Shown piece by piece: positions 9,129 to 18,168 of a stretch of DNA of 64,000 nt. A program made the position numbers and the translations under genes. The stretch lies in assembly GCA_003525075.1 (NCBI GenBank), contig DQFO01000020.1, positions 139,325 through 203,324 on the forward strand. The letters run 5' to 3'. How positions within the stretch are numbered: the stretch's first letter is position 1; every line of letters starts with the position of its first letter. This DNA is from Clostridiales bacterium. Its GTDB lineage: Bacteria; Bacillota; Clostridia; TANB77; CAG-508. The notes beneath the pieces were generated by a model. That model was not told the DNA's origin. It saw only the letters and a program-made list of their open reading frames with translations, and did not search any database.

Positions 9129-10553
9129 ATGAAACATAAAAATATAAAATTAATTATTACACTATTAATTTTTATCATAACAATATCAATAATATTCAAC
9201 ACTAATAAAAAAAGTTCTAAAATTACAGATTCATCAACTAAATTTGAAAAAATTCCAATTGCAAACAAAACTGTAACTGTGCAATGGAATGAAAACTCTC
9301 CCAAAGTCACAATACAAAATAATTATATTGCAAATTTCATATTAGATGTTGATAATAACTGTTATAATATAAATCTTACAGTAAACGTTATAAATGATTC
9401 AAACGACACTTGGAATGAAATATATTTCAGAGATTATCCAAGTGCATTTTCTGATAAAGAAAATGGAAAAGTAAGTGAAATTACTAATTTACACGATACA
9501 CAAACTAATACATCTCTAGAATTAATAAAAAATGAAGATCCTACTGTATTTTCAGTAAAACTAGCATCACCTTTACTCCCAAATGAATTAACATCAATTT
9601 CATTTGATTATAAAGCTTATGTTCCTTATCTTAATGCCAGATATGGATATCAAACAATTAATAACAACAGTAAAGATTTTTATTTAGCAAATTGTATTCC
9701 TATATTATGTCCATATGAGAATGGAAAATTTCAATATTATCCATATTTTGCAGTTGGAGAATGTTTCTATTCTAAAATGGCTAATTATGATGTTACTGTA
9801 ACTATTCCAAAATCTTATACTTTAATTGCAACTGGAGATAATACTGAAATTACAAACATAAATGATAATCTCATCAAATATAAATATACAGCTAATGTTG
9901 TAAGAGATTTTGTAATTGTTGCTGGAGAAAATTATGAAATCTTTTCAAAAGATGTAGACAATATAAAAATTAACTGTTACTTTCACAAAGGAGAAATCGA
10001 AAAAGCAAATGAAGCCCTAAATTTAGCAACAGAAACATTTACAAAAATGAATTCTCGTCTTGGCAAATATCCATATAAACAATTCAGTATTGTAGAATGT
10101 GAAATGGAAATGTTAGGAATGGAATATCCTCAAGTAATTTTAATATCTACTAGTGCAGAAGGTGTTGGCTCATCAATTCATGAAATAATTCATCAATGGT
10201 TTTATAACATTATTGGAAATAATCAATATACAAGTGCATGGATTGATGAAAGTATTACTACATATTTAACAAATCCAGGTTTAGATCAATACACAGGAAT
10301 AATTACACAACCATATAACGAATTTGAAAATGATTCAGATTATTCAACTGCAATGTATTTTTATGGTGCATCATTTTATAATAAACTTGAAGAAAAATAT
10401 GGAACTTCAAAAATTAATAGTTTTATGAACGAATTACTTGAAAACTATGCTTATAAAGAAATATCTACTCCAGAATTAGTAAAACTTCTACAAAAATATT
10501 ATGGAACAAATAATTCTATTATAAAAAAATATATAGAAGAAAAATATCTATAA
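9129..10553 (+). CDS. Membrane-anchored M1-like zinc metallopeptidase
   Basis: 474 aa with an N-terminal hydrophobic anchor (about residues 8-25) and an AAGGAG ribosome site. The zinc motif is HEIIH (His351) followed exactly 18 residues later by the Glu of WIDES, the HExxH-x18-E signature of gluzincin M1 aminopeptidases. The upstream region resembles the beta-sandwich of that family. It is shorter than classical M1 enzymes (about 600-850 aa) and lacks their C-terminal helical domain, and I do not see the GAMEN aminopeptidase motif; the nearby stretch is EMLGMEYPQ. It probably cleaves peptides outside the membrane. No promoter is visible between it and the preceding terminator. Confidence 0.75.
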   Translation: MKHKNIKLIITLLIFIITISIIFNTNKKSSKITDSSTKFEKIPIANKTVTVQWNENSPKVTIQNNYIANFILDVDNNCYNINLTVNVINDSNDTWNEIYFRDYPSAFSDKENGKVSEITNLHDTQTNTSLELIKNEDPTVFSVKLASPLLPNELTSISFDYKAYVPYLNARYGYQTINNNSKDFYLANCIPILCPYENGKFQYYPYFAVGECFYSKMANYDVTVTIPKSYTLIATGDNTEITNINDNLIKYKYTANVVRDFVIVAGENYEIFSKDVDNIKINCYFHKGEIEKANEALNLATETFTKMNSRLGKYPYKQFSIVECEMEMLGMEYPQVILISTSAEGVGSSIHEIIHQWFYNIIGNNQYTSAWIDESITTYLTNPGLDQYTGIITQPYNEFENDSDYSTAMYFYGASFYNKLEEKYGTSKINSFMNELLENYAYKEISTPELVKLLQKYYGTNNSIIKKYIEEKYL

Positions 10554-10626
10554 AAATGTTATTTTAACTTTATTTATTAACTTAATTGTTATATAATCAT
10601 GTTAATTATTTGAGAAAGGAAAATAT

Positions 10627-11349
10627 ATGCAAAACTTATTAATCATTGAAGACAACTTAATTTATTCACATTTTTTAGTAAACTCTATATGCAAAGAATT
10701 AAATAATATACGTTTATATAGTATTGTAGATACTGGAAAAAAAGCATTAGAAATATTAAAAAAAGAAAAAATCGATATTATAATACTAGATTTGAAACTT
10801 CCAGATATAAGTGGAATAGATATTATAAATTATATAGAAGGAAATAATCTCTCACAATATTATGCCTCAATTATAGTACTTACAAATGAAATTGATTTAC
10901 TAAACCAAGTAATAAACAAAAAAAGCGTATTTACATATAGTTCAAAAATAGACAATATAAATTCTTTTATAGATAAAGTTCGTGAACTATCAAAAGAAAA
11001 GCAAGACATTAGCTTAAAAAATTCTATAAAAGAAAAAATCTCTTCTGAATTAGAATATTTAGGTTTTGATTTTTCATATATTGGAACTAAATATTTATAT
11101 GATTGTATATATGAATGTTATTTATCAGACACATTATATAACATTAATTTTAGTAAACATATTTATCCTATTCTTGCCAAAAAATATAATAAAAGCCAAG
11201 TTTTAATAAAAGCAAATATTTTTCAGGCAATTGGTCAAATGTATCGTACAATTGATAAAGATAAACTTTCTACATATTTTGGTTATTCACTATTAGACAA
11301 ACCAACAACAAAAGAAATTATATTTACAATATTACAAAAAATATCCTAA
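10627..11349 (+). CDS. Spo0A-like response regulator
   Basis: 240 aa behind AAAGGA. The N-terminal receiver domain (about 1-118) has the acidic pair in LIIEDN and the phospho-acceptor Asp in ILDLKLPD. The C-terminal half (about 140-238) matches the layout of the Spo0A DNA-binding domain: GTKYLYDCIY, then HIYPILAKKYNKS, then a helix ending QMYRTID, then FGYSLLDKPTTKEII. It is shorter and more divergent than typical Spo0A (about 260-270 aa). It could be this organism's Spo0A or a Spo0A-fold paralogue. A TATAAT at 10592-10597 lies upstream but its -35 is weak. No kinase gene is adjacent. Confidence 0.75.
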   Translation: MQNLLIIEDNLIYSHFLVNSICKELNNIRLYSIVDTGKKALEILKKEKIDIIILDLKLPDISGIDIINYIEGNNLSQYYASIIVLTNEIDLLNQVINKKSVFTYSSKIDNINSFIDKVRELSKEKQDISLKNSIKEKISSELEYLGFDFSYIGTKYLYDCIYECYLSDTLYNINFSKHIYPILAKKYNKSQVLIKANIFQAIGQMYRTIDKDKLSTYFGYSLLDKPTTKEIIFTILQKIS

Positions 11350-11355
11350 ACTTAT

Positions 11356-11390
11356 AAAGAGAGATCAATACATTGCTCTCTCTTTTTTTG
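11356..11390 (+). terminator. Intrinsic terminator after the response regulator
   Basis: The stem AAAGAGAG / CTCTCTTT, with a loop of about 12 nt, is followed by a T7 run directly downstream of the stop codon. Confidence 0.75.
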
Positions 11391-11480
11391 TTGTATGTTA
11401 ATCTATGTAAAAACTAAAAAAAAGAGTTTTCCTCTCATTAATTAATGACATCAGAATTTTAAATATTTTCCATAATTCTC

Positions 11481-11509
11481 TTGAAAAAACTAAAAAAACA
11501 TCGTATAAT
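11481..11509 (+). promoter_or_regulatory. Promoter of tRNA-Arg(ACG)
   Basis: TTGAAA (11481-11486) and TATAAT (11504-11509) are separated by 17 bp. The start point would be about 10 nt before the tRNA. Confidence 0.75.
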
Positions 11510-11526
11510 ATAAAAGTATTATAAAT

Positions 11527-11603
<77 letters not shown>

Positions 11604-11611
11604 CAGAAATA

Positions 11612-11648
11612 AAAATCAATCAGAAAATAAATCTGGTTGATTTTTTGT
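11612..11648 (+). terminator. Terminator after tRNA-Arg(ACG)
   Basis: The stem AATCAATCAG / CTGGTTGATT (one T-G pair), with a loop of about 9 nt, is followed by T6. Confidence 0.75.
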
Positions 11649-11699
11649 AATAAATGAATTCCAAAGATGTCTAATATATCTTGAATTATAATAAAACTA

Positions 11700-11728
11700 C
11701 TGACAAATATAAAAATCCATGATATAAT
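11700..11728 (+). promoter_or_regulatory. Promoter of the orphan gene at 11821
   Basis: CTGACA (11700-11705) and TATAAT (11723-11728) are separated by 17 bp. The leader of about 85 nt opens with a small hairpin (TTTTAGC 11738-11744 with GCTAAAA 11749-11755) and ends in a strong GGGAGGAG ribosome site. Confidence 0.65.
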
Positions 11729-11820
11729 ACCAAAAGTTTTTAGCAAAAGCTAAAATAATATCTCCTTTTAGAAATGGCATATTTTGTAACAACAAATAAT
11801 TTTAAGGGAGGAGCAAACTT

Positions 11821-12408
11821 ATGAAAAGAAAACACCCAAATACTATACCTATGGAAGAGATGACACAAGATTTACTTGATAAAGCATATTCTTGCGAAAT
11901 GTCCAAAGAACAACTTCTTAAGATGTTTTCTGATTGTATTGAAAAAAAATGGATGGAAGAAGAAGAAAAATTCAGAAAAAAAGTTGAAGTATATCTTCAA
12001 AAAAATCAAGGTAATATTGAGTCTTACGAAGCAGATTTTTATGATTCTCGATTTGGATATGAAGATGCTAGAAATATCTATTCAAAATTCAAGATTAAAT
12101 TCGATTTAAGTCAAAGATATAAATTTTATCTCGAAATTATATGTGCAATGTATAAGCTCCATAGAAATATGAATTACGGAATTGATATAACTTCTCTATA
12201 TGCTTTATTAAATCATAATCATTTAGATATAGATTTTAATAAATATGCTGAAGTTATCGCTGTTGTTTGTATGATATTGGAAGGGGAAGTTTGTACTAGC
12301 ACACAATGTGGTGAATTTTATGACCTAAGGAAACAGTACCGAATCCATAATAATTTTCAACTTACAATATTAGGAATGATTTATTTGGTTGAAAAAGAAA
12401 ATTCTTAA
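11821..12408 (+). CDS. Uncharacterised cytoplasmic protein
   Basis: 195 aa; I do not recognise a family. There is no signal peptide or membrane segment. Residues about 40-70 are highly charged (KKWMEEEEKFRKKVEVYLQ) and probably helical; the rest is mixed helical with several tyrosines. Three cysteines near residues 155-165 (VCMILEGEVCTSTQC) could bind a metal, but the spacing fits no motif I know. The gene stands alone with its own promoter, a 5' hairpin and a long bidirectional terminator, the same single-gene layout as the orphans at 8.3, 36.2 and 56.2 kb. One 60-base line counted gives 30% G+C, slightly above its neighbours. Confidence 0.6.
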   Translation: MKRKHPNTIPMEEMTQDLLDKAYSCEMSKEQLLKMFSDCIEKKWMEEEEKFRKKVEVYLQKNQGNIESYEADFYDSRFGYEDARNIYSKFKIKFDLSQRYKFYLEIICAMYKLHRNMNYGIDITSLYALLNHNHLDIDFNKYAEVIAVVCMILEGEVCTSTQCGEFYDLRKQYRIHNNFQLTILGMIYLVEKENS

Positions 12409-12410
12409 AA

Positions 12411-12450
12411 CAAAGAAAGATTAGTTTGAAATATAACTAATCTTTCTTTG
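12411..12450. terminator. Bidirectional terminator between convergent genes
   Basis: A perfect 16-bp stem (12411-12426 with 12435-12450) with an 8-nt loop. T-rich flanks are better on the minus strand, so it can end both the gene at 11821 and the leftward sigma/propeller operon. Confidence 0.75.
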
Positions 12451-12496
12451 CATAAAATATAAAATAAAATCAATCATAAAAAAATTGAATTTTTAT

Positions 12497-14413
12497 TTAT
12501 ATATCAATAATTTTAAAAACATTTAATGAATCCATATCAGCAACTCTAACTTGTGAATATGATAAAGTATAATAATTTCCGTTAACAAATACAATTCTTC
12601 TAACTTCCTCTTCATAATTATTGCTTATAGTTCCAATCTCACCTTGTAATGAAAAACCATTTTCTAAGTCAATTTTATAAATAACTGCTCTCGAATTAGT
12701 TTTTAAACCAGATGATGAATTTATTGGAAATGCCATAATTCCTTTTTCTTTTGAAAATATTGCTGATTTATGGTTATATAATAATTCTGAATATGTGTAT
12801 TTACTATCTCCAACAGCTATTTGAAATACTACTTGTGGATTTGTAAAATCTGAAACATCAAACATTACTAATTTAAGTCCATTATTTGTTACTCTGGTTC
12901 CATTTTCTTTTGTATCATATCCAAATCCTATTATATGTTTTTCATCATATGGATGTAAATATACGCTATATCCAGGAAGTTGTACTTCTCCTAAAATTTG
13001 TGGATTTGTTGCATCTGATAAATCAATTACCCAGAATGGATCTGTTTGTTTAAATGTTACCACATATGCTTTACTTCCCATATATCTTACTGAATATATT
13101 TTTTCTCCTTCTGCTAATCCTTCAATTTTTCCTATTTCTTCTAACTTGTCATTTAACACATATAAATTATTACTTGTATTTTGATTTGACCATATTTCTC
13201 CTATAGTTGTTGCAATTCTAAAATTATCACCATTCTCATCCATTGAAAATTGGTTATTTACTCTTCCTTCAACTTCACCTTTAGCTTTATATATAATTTT
13301 TCCATTATTTAATTCAAATTTCATTAATTTTGTTTTAGTAGAAATAACATTATAATTCTCATCATATTCAACTTTATTTGTTGCAATATACATATTTTTT
13401 TCAGATGAATATAAATATGTTCCAGCTCCTAAAAATGTTTGAATATCTGCTTCATTATCTCCATTAATGTTAATACCTACTAATATTAAATAATTTGCAT
13501 CTTCTGTTTCATCTAAATTATAAATTTTGTCATAACTAATACATTTTTCTTCATTAGATATTGCTGTATCAGTATATTTAGGCATATAATCATTTTCATT
13601 TAATTCTTCTATACTTTTACAACTAATATCATATCCATATATGTTTTCACTTACAGCAAAATATATATTTTCATCTATCATTCTTGACATTGATGTTATA
13701 TAACTTCCTTCTAGCATAACATTTCTTATTTCTTTTGGATTACTTCTATCTGTAATATCATATATTATAATTCCTGTTTTTGACTTTGGTGCTTCACTAA
13801 TATCTTGCATTTCTGTACTCATTTTTAAATTTTCATTATATGCTATATTTCCTATTAAAGCTAATTTATTATTTTGTACATATATTTCTATAGGATAAAA
13901 ATTTTCTTCCTTAAAATTTATTTCTGCTATTTTTCCTGATGTTTCTGCATTCTCAGCATTTATTATTATAAGTCTTTGCTTACTTAAATAATAAATATAT
14001 TTATCATCTGTTTTTACAATATCTCCTTCATCAACATTTTCAACTTGGATATTTGTATTTGATCTAGTTTCTAACATGTCTGATTTAGCTACATCTGTTA
14101 TACTCTCTTGTAAATTAAATGAATATTTAGTTTCTCCATTTGTAGAATTTTTACTTTTTATAATATTATAAAAATTCTCAAAATTTCCAACAGTTTCTAA
14201 ATCAATTTTAGCAACATCTTCTTTTTTCATTTCTTGCAATACTTTAGGAGTTTTCTTCTGTGAAAATACTACTACTGATGATAATGCAACAACAAAAACT
14301 GCTGCTATATTTATTATTCTCTTCATTACTTTTTGTCTTTTTATTTTTTCTTCTTTTTGATATTCATCATATTTTTTATAAATTTCATCTATAAATTGCT
14401 TATCAGTTTTCAT
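12497..14413 (-). CDS. Membrane-anchored beta-propeller protein, partner of an ECF sigma factor
   Basis: 638 aa. A short charged cytoplasmic N-terminus (about 1-31) precedes one membrane helix (about 32-51, IINIAAVFVVALSSVVVF). A large outer domain follows, with VDEGDIVKTDDKYIYYLS at its start and repeated four-stranded blades (YLHPYDEKHIIGFGYD and others). This matches the bacterial secreted beta-propeller family distantly related to WD40 (Beta_propel type). Its start overlaps the end of the sigma factor gene by 11 bp, so the two are translationally coupled. The topology, a cytoplasmic tail of about 30 residues plus an external sensor, suggests it serves as the anti-sigma factor or signal receptor; that role is inferred from context, and the tail shows no recognisable zinc anti-sigma motif. 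Confidence 0.75.
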   Translation of the reverse strand: MKTDKQFIDEIYKKYDEYQKEEKIKRQKVMKRIINIAAVFVVALSSVVVFSQKKTPKVLQEMKKEDVAKIDLETVGNFENFYNIIKSKNSTNGETKYSFNLQESITDVAKSDMLETRSNTNIQVENVDEGDIVKTDDKYIYYLSKQRLIIINAENAETSGKIAEINFKEENFYPIEIYVQNNKLALIGNIAYNENLKMSTEMQDISEAPKSKTGIIIYDITDRSNPKEIRNVMLEGSYITSMSRMIDENIYFAVSENIYGYDISCKSIEELNENDYMPKYTDTAISNEEKCISYDKIYNLDETEDANYLILVGININGDNEADIQTFLGAGTYLYSSEKNMYIATNKVEYDENYNVISTKTKLMKFELNNGKIIYKAKGEVEGRVNNQFSMDENGDNFRIATTIGEIWSNQNTSNNLYVLNDKLEEIGKIEGLAEGEKIYSVRYMGSKAYVVTFKQTDPFWVIDLSDATNPQILGEVQLPGYSVYLHPYDEKHIIGFGYDTKENGTRVTNNGLKLVMFDVSDFTNPQVVFQIAVGDSKYTYSELLYNHKSAIFSKEKGIMAFPINSSSGLKTNSRAVIYKIDLENGFSLQGEIGTISNNYEEEVRRIVFVNGNYYTLSYSQVRVADMDSLNVFKIIDI

Positions 14414-14960
14414 ATTTATATCCCTCCTCTAATACTATTTTTTCCAATGCTCTTCTTGCTCTATATATCAATATTTTTACATTTGATGTTGTTTTATTTA
14501 ATACATGTCCTATTTCTTTATAGCTTAATTCTTCTATATCTGCTAAATATATTACATTTTGATATTCTAATTTTAGTTTTTGAATTGCATTTTTTAAATT
14601 TTCTGCTCTTTCATTTTTAAATACTTTTTCCTCTAGTTCTTCAACATCTTTAATATTCTCATATTCTTTCTCGTCTATTGCTACAATTCTTTTTTCTCTT
14701 TTTATATAATTTAACGCTTTTGATTTTGCTATTGTATAAAGATATGTTTTTAAAGAATATTCAAATCTGTAATTTTTCTTATGAATTAATACATATAAAA
14801 ATACATCTTGTGCTAAATCTTCTGCTATATCTATGCTTTTGGTATATCTTTGTATAAAATATATAATTGAATTTTTATGTCTTTTTACTATTTCTTCAAA
14901 ACTTTCATTATTTCCTAATAGAAACTCTTTGTATAGTTCTTTGTCTGTCTTCTCTTGCAT
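14403..14960 (-). CDS. ECF-type RNA polymerase sigma factor
   Basis: 185 aa. Region 2 (about 20-90) carries the AEDLAQDVFLYVL helix and region 4 (about 125-175) the helix-turn-helix LSYKEIGHVLNKTTSNVKILIYRARRAL. Length and layout are those of the small extracytoplasmic-function group. A GGAGG site lies just upstream. It is the first gene of a two-gene operon with the membrane beta-propeller protein at 12497. A non-sigma-A promoter-like pair lies directly upstream and suggests autoregulation. Confidence 0.93.
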   Translation of the reverse strand: MQEKTDKELYKEFLLGNNESFEEIVKRHKNSIIYFIQRYTKSIDIAEDLAQDVFLYVLIHKKNYRFEYSLKTYLYTIAKSKALNYIKREKRIVAIDEKEYENIKDVEELEEKVFKNERAENLKNAIQKLKLEYQNVIYLADIEELSYKEIGHVLNKTTSNVKILIYRARRALEKIVLEEGYKYEN

Positions 14961-14985
14961 CTTGAATCCTCCTTTTTCTATCTCT

Positions 14986-15013
14986 TATACAATCTTATCA
15001 GAAAAAAGTTACA
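14986..15013 (-). promoter_or_regulatory. Candidate ECF-type autoregulated promoter
   Basis: On the minus strand TGTAAC (15013-15008) is followed after 16 bp by TGTATA (14991-14986). The AAC-containing -35 and GTA-containing -10 with a 16-bp spacer are the usual form of ECF promoters, and no good sigma-A pair is present. The start point would leave a leader of about 20 nt before the sigma factor gene. Confidence 0.5.
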
Positions 15014-15021
15014 TCTACAAG

Positions 15022-15053
15022 AAAAAAGACCATTTCAATTTGAAATAGTCTTT
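15022..15053 (-). terminator. Terminator after rsgA
   Basis: On the minus strand, AAGACTATTTCAA and TTGAAATGGTCTT form a near-perfect stem followed by T6, beginning at the rsgA stop codon. Confidence 0.8.
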
Positions 15054-15930
15054 ATTTCCATTTATATTTCTCTTTATCTTTTAATTCATTATATATCTCA
15101 CAAAATCTTTCATATCTACCTTGAGATATTTTTCCATCTTGTACAGCTTGTTTCACTCCACATTTTTCTTCTTTTATATGTGTACAACCAACGAATTCGC
15201 AATTTCCTAATTCTTTCTCAATTTCTATAAAATATTTATCTAATTCTGAACTTTCTATTTCATTTATTTCAAAACTTGAAAATCCTGGTGTATCTGCAAT
15301 ATATGTATTTTCTTCAATTTCATATAATTTAGTGTCTGTTGTTGTATTTTTACCTTTTTTGTTTTTCTTGCTTACTTCTCCTTCTTGAGTTTTATCTGTA
15401 TCAAATATTGCATTTATTAGACTTGATTTTCCAACTCCTGAATTTCCTGAAAATACGCTTACTTTATTTTTTAATATTTCTTTTACTTCTTCAATTCCTT
15501 TATTTTCTTTTGCACTTGTTACAATTACTTTATATCCAACTTTAGAATATTCTTCTTTTATCTCTATATAACTGTCTTGTAAATCTATTTTATTAATAAT
15601 TATTATTGCATTTATTCCTAATTTTTCTGCATATGCTAATTGTTTGTCTAACATTAATAAATCTGGTTTTGGATGTTTTGTTGATATTACAAATATTATT
15701 TGATCTATATTTGATATTTTAGGCCTTTTTATTTCGTTTTTTCTTTGTTCTACTTTTTCTATAATAGCCTCTGATTTTTCTTCATCTGTTACTTGTATTT
15801 CTACATTGTCTCCTACTAATGGTGTTATTTCATTATTCTTTAATTTTCCTCTTGCATACGCATTATATTCTTTGCTTTCTGTTTTTATTTTATATACATT
15901 TGATATATTTCCTATTATTTTTCCTTGCAT
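15052..15930 (-). CDS. rsgA: Ribosome small-subunit maturation GTPase RsgA
   Basis: 292 aa, normal length. An N-terminal OB domain (about 1-70) is followed by a circularly permuted GTPase: the G4 motif NKIDL comes before the P-loop GNSGVGKSSLINA, then the DTPGF G3. A C-terminal zinc knuckle reads CEFVGCTHIKEEKCGVKQAV. RsgA hydrolyses GTP on the 30S subunit late in assembly. It follows prkC on the same strand, as in many Firmicutes, but a terminator (16012-16038) lies between them, so it probably also has its own start. Confidence 0.96.
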   Translation of the reverse strand: MQGKIIGNISNVYKIKTESKEYNAYARGKLKNNEITPLVGDNVEIQVTDEEKSEAIIEKVEQRKNEIKRPKISNIDQIIFVISTKHPKPDLLMLDKQLAYAEKLGINAIIIINKIDLQDSYIEIKEEYSKVGYKVIVTSAKENKGIEEVKEILKNKVSVFSGNSGVGKSSLINAIFDTDKTQEGEVSKKNKKGKNTTTDTKLYEIEENTYIADTPGFSSFEINEIESSELDKYFIEIEKELGNCEFVGCTHIKEEKCGVKQAVQDGKISQGRYERFCEIYNELKDKEKYKWK

Positions 15931-16011
15931 TATTTATTTGCTTTTCTCCTTTTCTTTTTTATAACATATATATTGTATCATATTTTGGAGAATTATAAAA
16001 TATATAATAAA

Positions 16012-16038
16012 AAACTCCCAAAATTAATGAGAGTTTTT
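16012..16038 (-). terminator. Terminator after prkC
   Basis: On the minus strand, AAAACTC and GGAGTTTT pair around a loop of about 12 nt, followed by a T run. It lies directly after the prkC stop. Confidence 0.7.
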
Positions 16039-16044
16039 ATCATT

Positions 16045-18051
16045 TTATTCAATTGTTAATTTATCTGTATTATTCAAGTTCATATCAACAGTTTTCTTCA
16101 AAATGCCATCAATATATACTTTTATTGTAACATTTCCTTTTCCACTAACACTAACTTGTTTATCTGTAACATTTTCTTTTACTTTTTCATCTGTAACAGT
16201 TTCGCCATCAACAGTTACCTTTAATTGAATTGTATTTGGTGTATTATCAACTTCAACCTCTTTTTGGATAGTTGTACTTGTTGTTTCACCTTTTACACTT
16301 TCTGTAACTGGCTTTTTAATTTTATCTTGATATCCTGTTATTGATTTTACATTTATTGTTACTGTTCCTGTTTTTGTTTCAGCAATTTTATTTACTGTTA
16401 AAGTTATTGTTGAACCTTCATCAACTGTTTCACCAGATTTTATACTTTGGTTTAAAACAACTCCATTGTCTTTTGTTTTATCTTCAGTATATTCAATTTC
16501 AACAACTAAACCTTTTTCTTCTAAGTTTTTCTTTGCTGTTTCTACATCTTTTTGTAATACTGATGTTACAACAACTTGTTTTATTCCAGTTCCAATGCTT
16601 ATATATACTTTTACTGTATCTCCAGCATTTACTTCTGTTCCTTCATCTGTTTCTTGTTTTGTAATATATCCTGATTCTATTGTTTTACTTGTTTCTTCTA
16701 CAAATTCAAGTTTTAATTTAGCATCTTTTGCAGATTTTTCAGCTTCTTCTTTTGTTGTTCCTACAAATTTTGGAACTTTAGTTTTTTCTGTTCCTAAGCT
16801 TACTATTACTTTAATTTCAGATTTTTCTTTTACTGTTCCATTTTGAGTATATTTTGGATTTTGTGAAATTATTTTTCCTGCTTCTACATCTGCACTATAT
16901 TCAGCTTCTCCTTCTGAATATACTAATTTACTATCTTGAACTAATTTTTTGGCTTCATCTACTGTTTTTCCAACTAAATTAGGAATTGCCACATCTTTTG
17001 TTCTTGTAGCATTTGCTATTCCTAAAGTTGTTCCTAAACTTAATACAAATAATAATATTAGTCCAACAATTGTTGATAATACTTTATGTTTTTTTACAAA
17101 TGCAACAAATTTATTTTCCTTTTTCTTTGCAGTTGCTTTTGGTCCTCTATTATCATCTTGAATTGTTGATATTCTTTGTGTTGGGGCATCTACATATTCA
17201 TTATTATCTACAAAATTTCCTTGTGGTTCTTTTAATGCTCTTTTTAAATCTATTAACATTGCAGTTGCACTTTGATAACGTAAGTTTGGATCTTTCTTTA
17301 ATGATTTCATTATTATATCATTTACTGCAATTGGAATATTTGGATTTGCAACAATTGCTGCAATTGGCTCTTCTTGCATATGTTTTAATGCCACTGATAC
17401 TGGTGTATCTGCATCAAATGGTACTCTTCCTGTTAACATTTCATACATAACAACACCTAAAGAATATATATCAGATTTTTCGTCTGTAAATCCTCCACGT
17501 GCATGTTCTGGTGAAAAATAATGTACTGATCCAATAGTTGTTCCAAATGCTGTAATTGTTGAGTTTGATACTGCTTTTGCAATTCCAAAGTCTGTTACTT
17601 TTGCAACTCCATCTTCTGTTATTATTATATTATGTGGTTTTATATCTCTATGTATAATATGATTTTTATGTGCTGTTTCTAATGCTGATGCAATTTGAAT
17701 TGCTATATTTACTGACCATTTCCATGGAAGTGGTCCTTTTTCTTCTACAATTATATCTTTTAATGTCTTACCTTTTACTAATTCCATTACAATATAATGT
17801 AAATTTCCATCAACACCTACATCATACACAGAAACAATATTTGGATGTGTTATACTTGCTGCAGATTGTGCTTCAACTTCAAATCTTTTAACAAATTCTT
17901 CATCTGTTGTAAATTCATCTCTTAATATTTTTATTGCTACATATCTATTTAATACATGACATTTTGCCTTGTATACTGTTGCCATTCCTCCACTGCCTAT
18001 TTTTTCTAATATTTCATATCTGTTTGCTAATAATCTTCCTTTTAAATCCAT
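16045..18051 (-). CDS. prkC: PASTA-domain Ser/Thr protein kinase PrkC/PknB
   Basis: 668 aa. The kinase domain (about 10-270) has GSGGMATVYKA, the catalytic loop HRDIKPHNI, DFGIAKA and the APE-region SPEHARGG. A linker leads to one membrane helix (about 325-350, VLSTIVGLILLFVLSLGTT). Outside the membrane are three PASTA repeats (about 355-565; e.g. IPNLVGKTVDEAKKLV), then a further beta-rich tail of about 90 residues. It phosphorylates Ser/Thr targets when PASTA repeats meet muropeptides or lipid II, linking wall state to growth and spore germination. The phosphatase that reverses it, PrpC, lies 117 bp upstream on the same strand. Confidence 0.96.
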   Translation of the reverse strand: MDLKGRLLANRYEILEKIGSGGMATVYKAKCHVLNRYVAIKILRDEFTTDEEFVKRFEVEAQSAASITHPNIVSVYDVGVDGNLHYIVMELVKGKTLKDIIVEEKGPLPWKWSVNIAIQIASALETAHKNHIIHRDIKPHNIIITEDGVAKVTDFGIAKAVSNSTITAFGTTIGSVHYFSPEHARGGFTDEKSDIYSLGVVMYEMLTGRVPFDADTPVSVALKHMQEEPIAAIVANPNIPIAVNDIIMKSLKKDPNLRYQSATAMLIDLKRALKEPQGNFVDNNEYVDAPTQRISTIQDDNRGPKATAKKKENKFVAFVKKHKVLSTIVGLILLFVLSLGTTLGIANATRTKDVAIPNLVGKTVDEAKKLVQDSKLVYSEGEAEYSADVEAGKIISQNPKYTQNGTVKEKSEIKVIVSLGTEKTKVPKFVGTTKEEAEKSAKDAKLKLEFVEETSKTIESGYITKQETDEGTEVNAGDTVKVYISIGTGIKQVVVTSVLQKDVETAKKNLEEKGLVVEIEYTEDKTKDNGVVLNQSIKSGETVDEGSTITLTVNKIAETKTGTVTINVKSITGYQDKIKKPVTESVKGETTSTTIQKEVEVDNTPNTIQLKVTVDGETVTDEKVKENVTDKQVSVSGKGNVTIKVYIDGILKKTVDMNLNNTDKLTIE

Positions 18052-18121
18052 GATTTTTAAATCCTTCCTAGGTTTTTAGCTAACCCATTGATTTTTCTTT
18101 TGAAACTCGAAAATTCAAATC

Positions 18122-18160
18122 GGGTGAAGAAAATGTGGCAAAACCACACTTTTCTTATAA
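18122..18160. other. Hairpin between prpC and prkC
   Basis: AAGAAAATGTGG and CCACACTTTTCTT pair with a single bulge around a CAAAA loop. A T run follows on the plus strand only, where no gene reads. In the leftward prpC-prkC mRNA it would be a stable intercistronic hairpin, likely a processing or attenuation point rather than a strong terminator. Confidence 0.5.
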
Positions 18161-18168
18161 TTTTTTTA

